NCBI GenBank assembly: GCA_029260575.1
Contig: JAJDDB010000010.1
Location: forward strand, 1 to 34,568
From: Phycisphaerales bacterium
GTDB lineage: Bacteria; Planctomycetota; Phycisphaerae; Phycisphaerales; SM1A02
Direction of reading: 5' to 3'
Length of the DNA stretch: 34,568 nucleotides
Part shown: piece by piece, positions 32,342 to 34,568 of the stretch
How positions within the stretch are numbered: the stretch's first letter is position 1
How the letters are laid out: the number at the start of each line of letters is the position of its first letter
The notes under the pieces: model-generated
The model's input: only the letters and a program-made list of their open reading frames with translations
The model's database searches: none
Told to the model about the DNA's origin: nothing
Translations under genes and position numbers: made by a program

Positions 32342-33697
32342 TCAGTTATTCACCCGATACCACTGCACGAAGCGCTTGATGACTGCTGACGCACTTGCGC
32401 CATACACCTGCGATAACGCCTCCGGCCAGTCGGTGCCAATCTTCACCGAACGCACCCAGCGTGCGAACATGCCCGACTTGTCGCGGCTCAGCATTTCCAC
32501 AAGCAGATAGCCAACCGCCGGGCCGACGCGCTCGGGGCCGGGCCACTGTTCATCGGCATAGTCGAGCGCGAGCAGTTTCTTCACACCGCCGGGCTGTTCG
32601 CGGATGAATTTCAATCCGAACGGCCGACGGGACTGCTCGACCGTTGACAAATCAAATGCCTTGTGCGTTGCATACAGTGCGAGCCCATCGGCAGCCCACG
32701 CAGGCAGACGGCGCGGCGAAATATGACGATGCAGGAACGCGTATGTTGTGAGTGTGCACAACAGCTCGCCGAAGACGAAATCATCGGAATCACGATGCAC
32801 ATTGAGAAACACGCGCGGTCCGTCCGGATGCATCAGACCGTGTACCGACCGTGGCGACAAGTGGTTAAACGTGTCTGCTTCCGTCACACGAAATCGGTCG
32901 TAATCGTCATGAATGATGACGACAGCCTTACCCCAGAAGATGTTGCCGATGGAATCGACCCCGACCGCTTTGGCAAGATTATCGTAACAACGATCGAGCA
33001 GACGAGCCCAGCGCAGTGACTCTGCATGCGACATCTGGCTGTAGAACAGAAAACGATTTGTTTCAATGAGCCTTGCATCCACACCGGCGCGATCAAGAAT
33101 TGACGCAGCACGACCGCGCATGACATCAGCGTGCAATTCCTGTTGTTCAGCAGTCAGCATCGGCCAGGGATCTGCGGAATATTCTGCTGCTTCGGGATGT
33201 TGTGTATTCAGCTTCTGTTCTTCGGCGCGTTGTTGTTGCTCGCGCTGCTTTGCAAGTTCAGCAAGTGCTGCTGCGCGTGCTTGTTCAATACGCGGCTTGG
33301 CATTTTCATCGAGCCGCAGCGCACGGCTGAAGGCGCGCTCTGCATTTCGTGCATCATCTTCAACAAGCAGCAGTCTGCCGAGGTTGATCCACTGCGCAGC
33401 GTTGTCCTGATCCATCACAGCGCGATACAGCCGCCAAAGATCGTCGACTGCAAGATCAGACCATGCGCGACGTCCGAATGTTCCATCGAATCCGGTCTGA
33501 TCCCACGAGTTCAAATCGCCTGTGACTGACGCGCCATCGGCGAGCGAAAATCGGACGCGAAGCGGAGAATCAAGTTCATCGGCCGCTATTGGCGTTGCTG
33601 CAAACACAGTGACGACAATGCATACGACAGCCACAACCGCCAATCTGGCAGATTGACGGAACTCAATGTCTGAATGGGCGGACGAGTTTGTGTTCAC
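32342..33697 (-). CDS. Secreted protein with TPR-like region and inactivated peptidase-MA-like domain
   Basis: A 451-aa predicted secreted protein. The start is uncertain: GTG 33697 gives a signal peptide (QSARLAVVAVVCIVVTVFA, cleavage near ATPIAA), but no ribosome site is visible. A small N-terminal domain (FSLADGASVTGDLNSW) is followed by one TPR-like unit (NLGRLLLVEDDARNAERAFS). Next is a Gln/Glu-rich coiled coil (about 135-165). A C-terminal domain (about 235-450) resembles the gluzincin 'peptidase MA-like' or DUF1570 group: VVIIHDDYDRF, then LPAWAADGLALY. The zinc-binding HExxH position reads CTLTT (C314-T318), and the downstream Glu is Asp, so no zinc ligand remains. It is probably a non-catalytic binding protein. 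It converges with the Lol-like ATPase gene. Confidence 0.72.
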   Translation of the reverse strand: MNTNSSAHSDIEFRQSARLAVVAVVCIVVTVFAATPIAADELDSPLRVRFSLADGASVTGDLNSWDQTGFDGTFGRRAWSDLAVDDLWRLYRAVMDQDNAAQWINLGRLLLVEDDARNAERAFSRALRLDENAKPRIEQARAAALAELAKQREQQQRAEEQKLNTQHPEAAEYSADPWPMLTAEQQELHADVMRGRAASILDRAGVDARLIETNRFLFYSQMSHAESLRWARLLDRCYDNLAKAVGVDSIGNIFWGKAVVIIHDDYDRFRVTEADTFNHLSPRSVHGLMHPDGPRVFLNVHRDSDDFVFGELLCTLTTYAFLHRHISPRRLPAWAADGLALYATHKAFDLSTVEQSRRPFGLKFIREQPGGVKKLLALDYADEQWPGPERVGPAVGYLLVEMLSRDKSGMFARWVRSVKIGTDWPEALSQVYGASASAVIKRFVQWYRVNN

Positions 33698-33839
33698 TGG
33701 TGTCAAAACAATGATCTGTTCCGTCTGGGACGTCGAATAAATGGTATGGACCTTGCGATTGCTCTGGGTAGGACGCGACTTGGACCGATGGAGGTCAGGT
33801 TGGAGACAACCTAGAGTTGCATGTCCGAACCGACAACTC

Positions 33840-33865
33840 GATCCAGCGGGGGCTGGATCCGGAGG
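33840..33865 (+). promoter_or_regulatory. Hairpin directly before a consensus ribosome-binding site
   Basis: GATCCAGC (33840-33847) pairs perfectly with GCTGGATC (33852-33859) around a GGGG loop. One base later is GGAGG (33861-33865), 6 nt before the ATG at 33872. GGAGG is the strongest Shine-Dalgarno in the window. The hairpin could modulate access to it or stabilise the mRNA 5' end. Confidence 0.45.
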
Positions 33866-33871
33866 TTTGAA

Positions 33872-34549
33872 ATGTTTGAACGCCTGACAGATCGAGCGCG
33901 GAAAGTTATGGCCCTGGCCAACCAGGAAGCCCAGCGGGTCAAGCACGGGTGCATCGACACTGAGCATATCCTCCTCGGTTTGGTCAAGGAGGGCTCCGGC
34001 GTTGGAGCCAACGTCCTGAAGAACCTCGGCGTGGATCTACGCAGGGTCGTCCTCGCAGTTGAGAAGCTCACCCGGAGCGGTCCCTACAACAACCTCGCCA
34101 CCCTGGGCAAACTGTCTCAGACCGTCGATGCGAAGAAGGTCATCGAATTCGCGATTCGAGAATCCCGGCGTCTTGGGCACAACTATGTCGGAACCGAGCA
34201 CCTTCTTCTGGGCTTGTTGGGGGTGGAGGGCTCGACGGCAGGTCGAATGCTCGTGGACTCGGGCATCGTCTTGGGAGATGCTCGCGAAGAACTGCTGATG
34301 TTGTTGGGAGCGGCGGCGGGTACATCTGAATTCCCCCAGTCCGGAGACAGAATACACAAGACCACATGCTTCGCTTTTCACGGTAACAGCCCTCTGCCCC
34401 CGACGATCGCGGCCATCCTCGGCCAGCTCCACGATAAACCTCACACACCTGGGAGACTGCTCCTGGCTTTGCTGGAGGCCAATCCCGAGTTGAAGAAGCG
34501 CCTTGAGCCGGTCATGGACGAGATCCGCAAGGCCTGTGGGGAGCCCTGA
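33872..34549 (+). CDS. Stand-alone Clp N-terminal domain protein
   Basis: A 225-aa protein made of ClpC-type N-terminal repeats, which bind substrates and adaptors for ClpC/ClpP, with no AAA+ ATPase domain. Repeat 1 covers about 1-70 (MFERLTDRARKVMALANQEA, HGCIDTEHILLGLV). Repeat 2 covers about 80-146 (KKVIEFAIRESRRLGHNYVG, TEHLLLGLLG). After a linker, a third degenerate repeat lies at about 176-211 (HTPGRLLLALLEANPELKKR). The stop at 34549 is followed by the window edge, so a downstream partner cannot be seen. ATG 33872 is fixed by GGAGG 6 nt upstream. It may be a Clp adaptor, competitor or regulator. Codon use (many CTC, AAG and GAG codons) looks different from neighbouring genes. Confidence 0.85.
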   Translation: MFERLTDRARKVMALANQEAQRVKHGCIDTEHILLGLVKEGSGVGANVLKNLGVDLRRVVLAVEKLTRSGPYNNLATLGKLSQTVDAKKVIEFAIRESRRLGHNYVGTEHLLLGLLGVEGSTAGRMLVDSGIVLGDAREELLMLLGAAAGTSEFPQSGDRIHKTTCFAFHGNSPLPPTIAAILGQLHDKPHTPGRLLLALLEANPELKKRLEPVMDEIRKACGEP

Positions 34550-34568
34550 TGCCATAGCAGAGGCAGCA

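Overview
The window looks like chromosome from a Gram-negative planctomycete, most likely of class Phycisphaerae. Three predicted secreted proteins carry planctomycete-style Ca-binding loops. Two of them have D-C-N-x-N-G repeats and end in a dockerin-like 'LLxLLxxWGxC' tail, which I associate with Phycisphaerae surface proteins. LPS and O-antigen functions (LpxI, a WecA-type transferase, an O-antigen ligase) and a Lol-type transporter point to a diderm envelope. Short single genes or operons on alternating strands, weak Shine-Dalgarno sites and many 4-nt stop/start overlaps also fit. The lineage is inferred from protein style only.

Layout. 0-4 kb: an orphan fliM (minus) diverges from a DsbD-like thiol reductase (plus) whose C-terminus has two thioredoxin domains, the second without its cysteines. 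4-8 kb: a minus-strand envelope-glycan operon of a WecA/TagO-type phosphosugar transferase, an O-antigen ligase with a helical C-terminal part, and a small DUF4286-like protein. 8-9.3 kb: a LOG-family phosphoribohydrolase followed by an unrecognised protein. 9.3-11.4 kb: an OmpR-type response regulator and histidine kinase pair. 11.8-15.2 kb: lpxI, a secreted Cys-rich EF-hand protein coupled to a small membrane protein, a PqiA-like protein and a TlyA-like methyltransferase. 15.3-18.4 kb: gyrA and a STAS-domain protein. 18.4-23.1 kb: two paralogous secreted beta-propeller proteins (771 and 769 aa) whose last 38 codons are identical at the DNA level. 23.3-24.9 kb: exbD and a TonB-like protein. 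24.9-29.2 kb: surE, a family 2 glycosyltransferase, an NAD(P)HX epimerase and an acyltransferase-3 protein. 29.5-32.3 kb: a Lol/MacB-type ABC permease and ATPase. 32.3-34.5 kb: a secreted protein that looks like an inactivated peptidase, and a stand-alone Clp N-domain protein.

The main theme is envelope biogenesis: LPS and polysaccharide assembly, periplasmic redox, TonB-type energy transduction, lipoprotein-type export and surface proteins. The most unusual item is the Lol-type transporter. Its ATPase has a predicted two-helix membrane hairpin inserted between the Q-loop and the ABC signature. Its permease has an extra two-helix hairpin before the last membrane helix and a very large periplasmic domain. 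Other points of interest are the 114-bp identical sorting-domain cassette, the tandem active/inactive thioredoxins of the DsbD homologue, and the peptidase-like protein that has lost all its zinc ligands. No tRNA, rRNA, CRISPR array, insertion sequence or prophage was seen.
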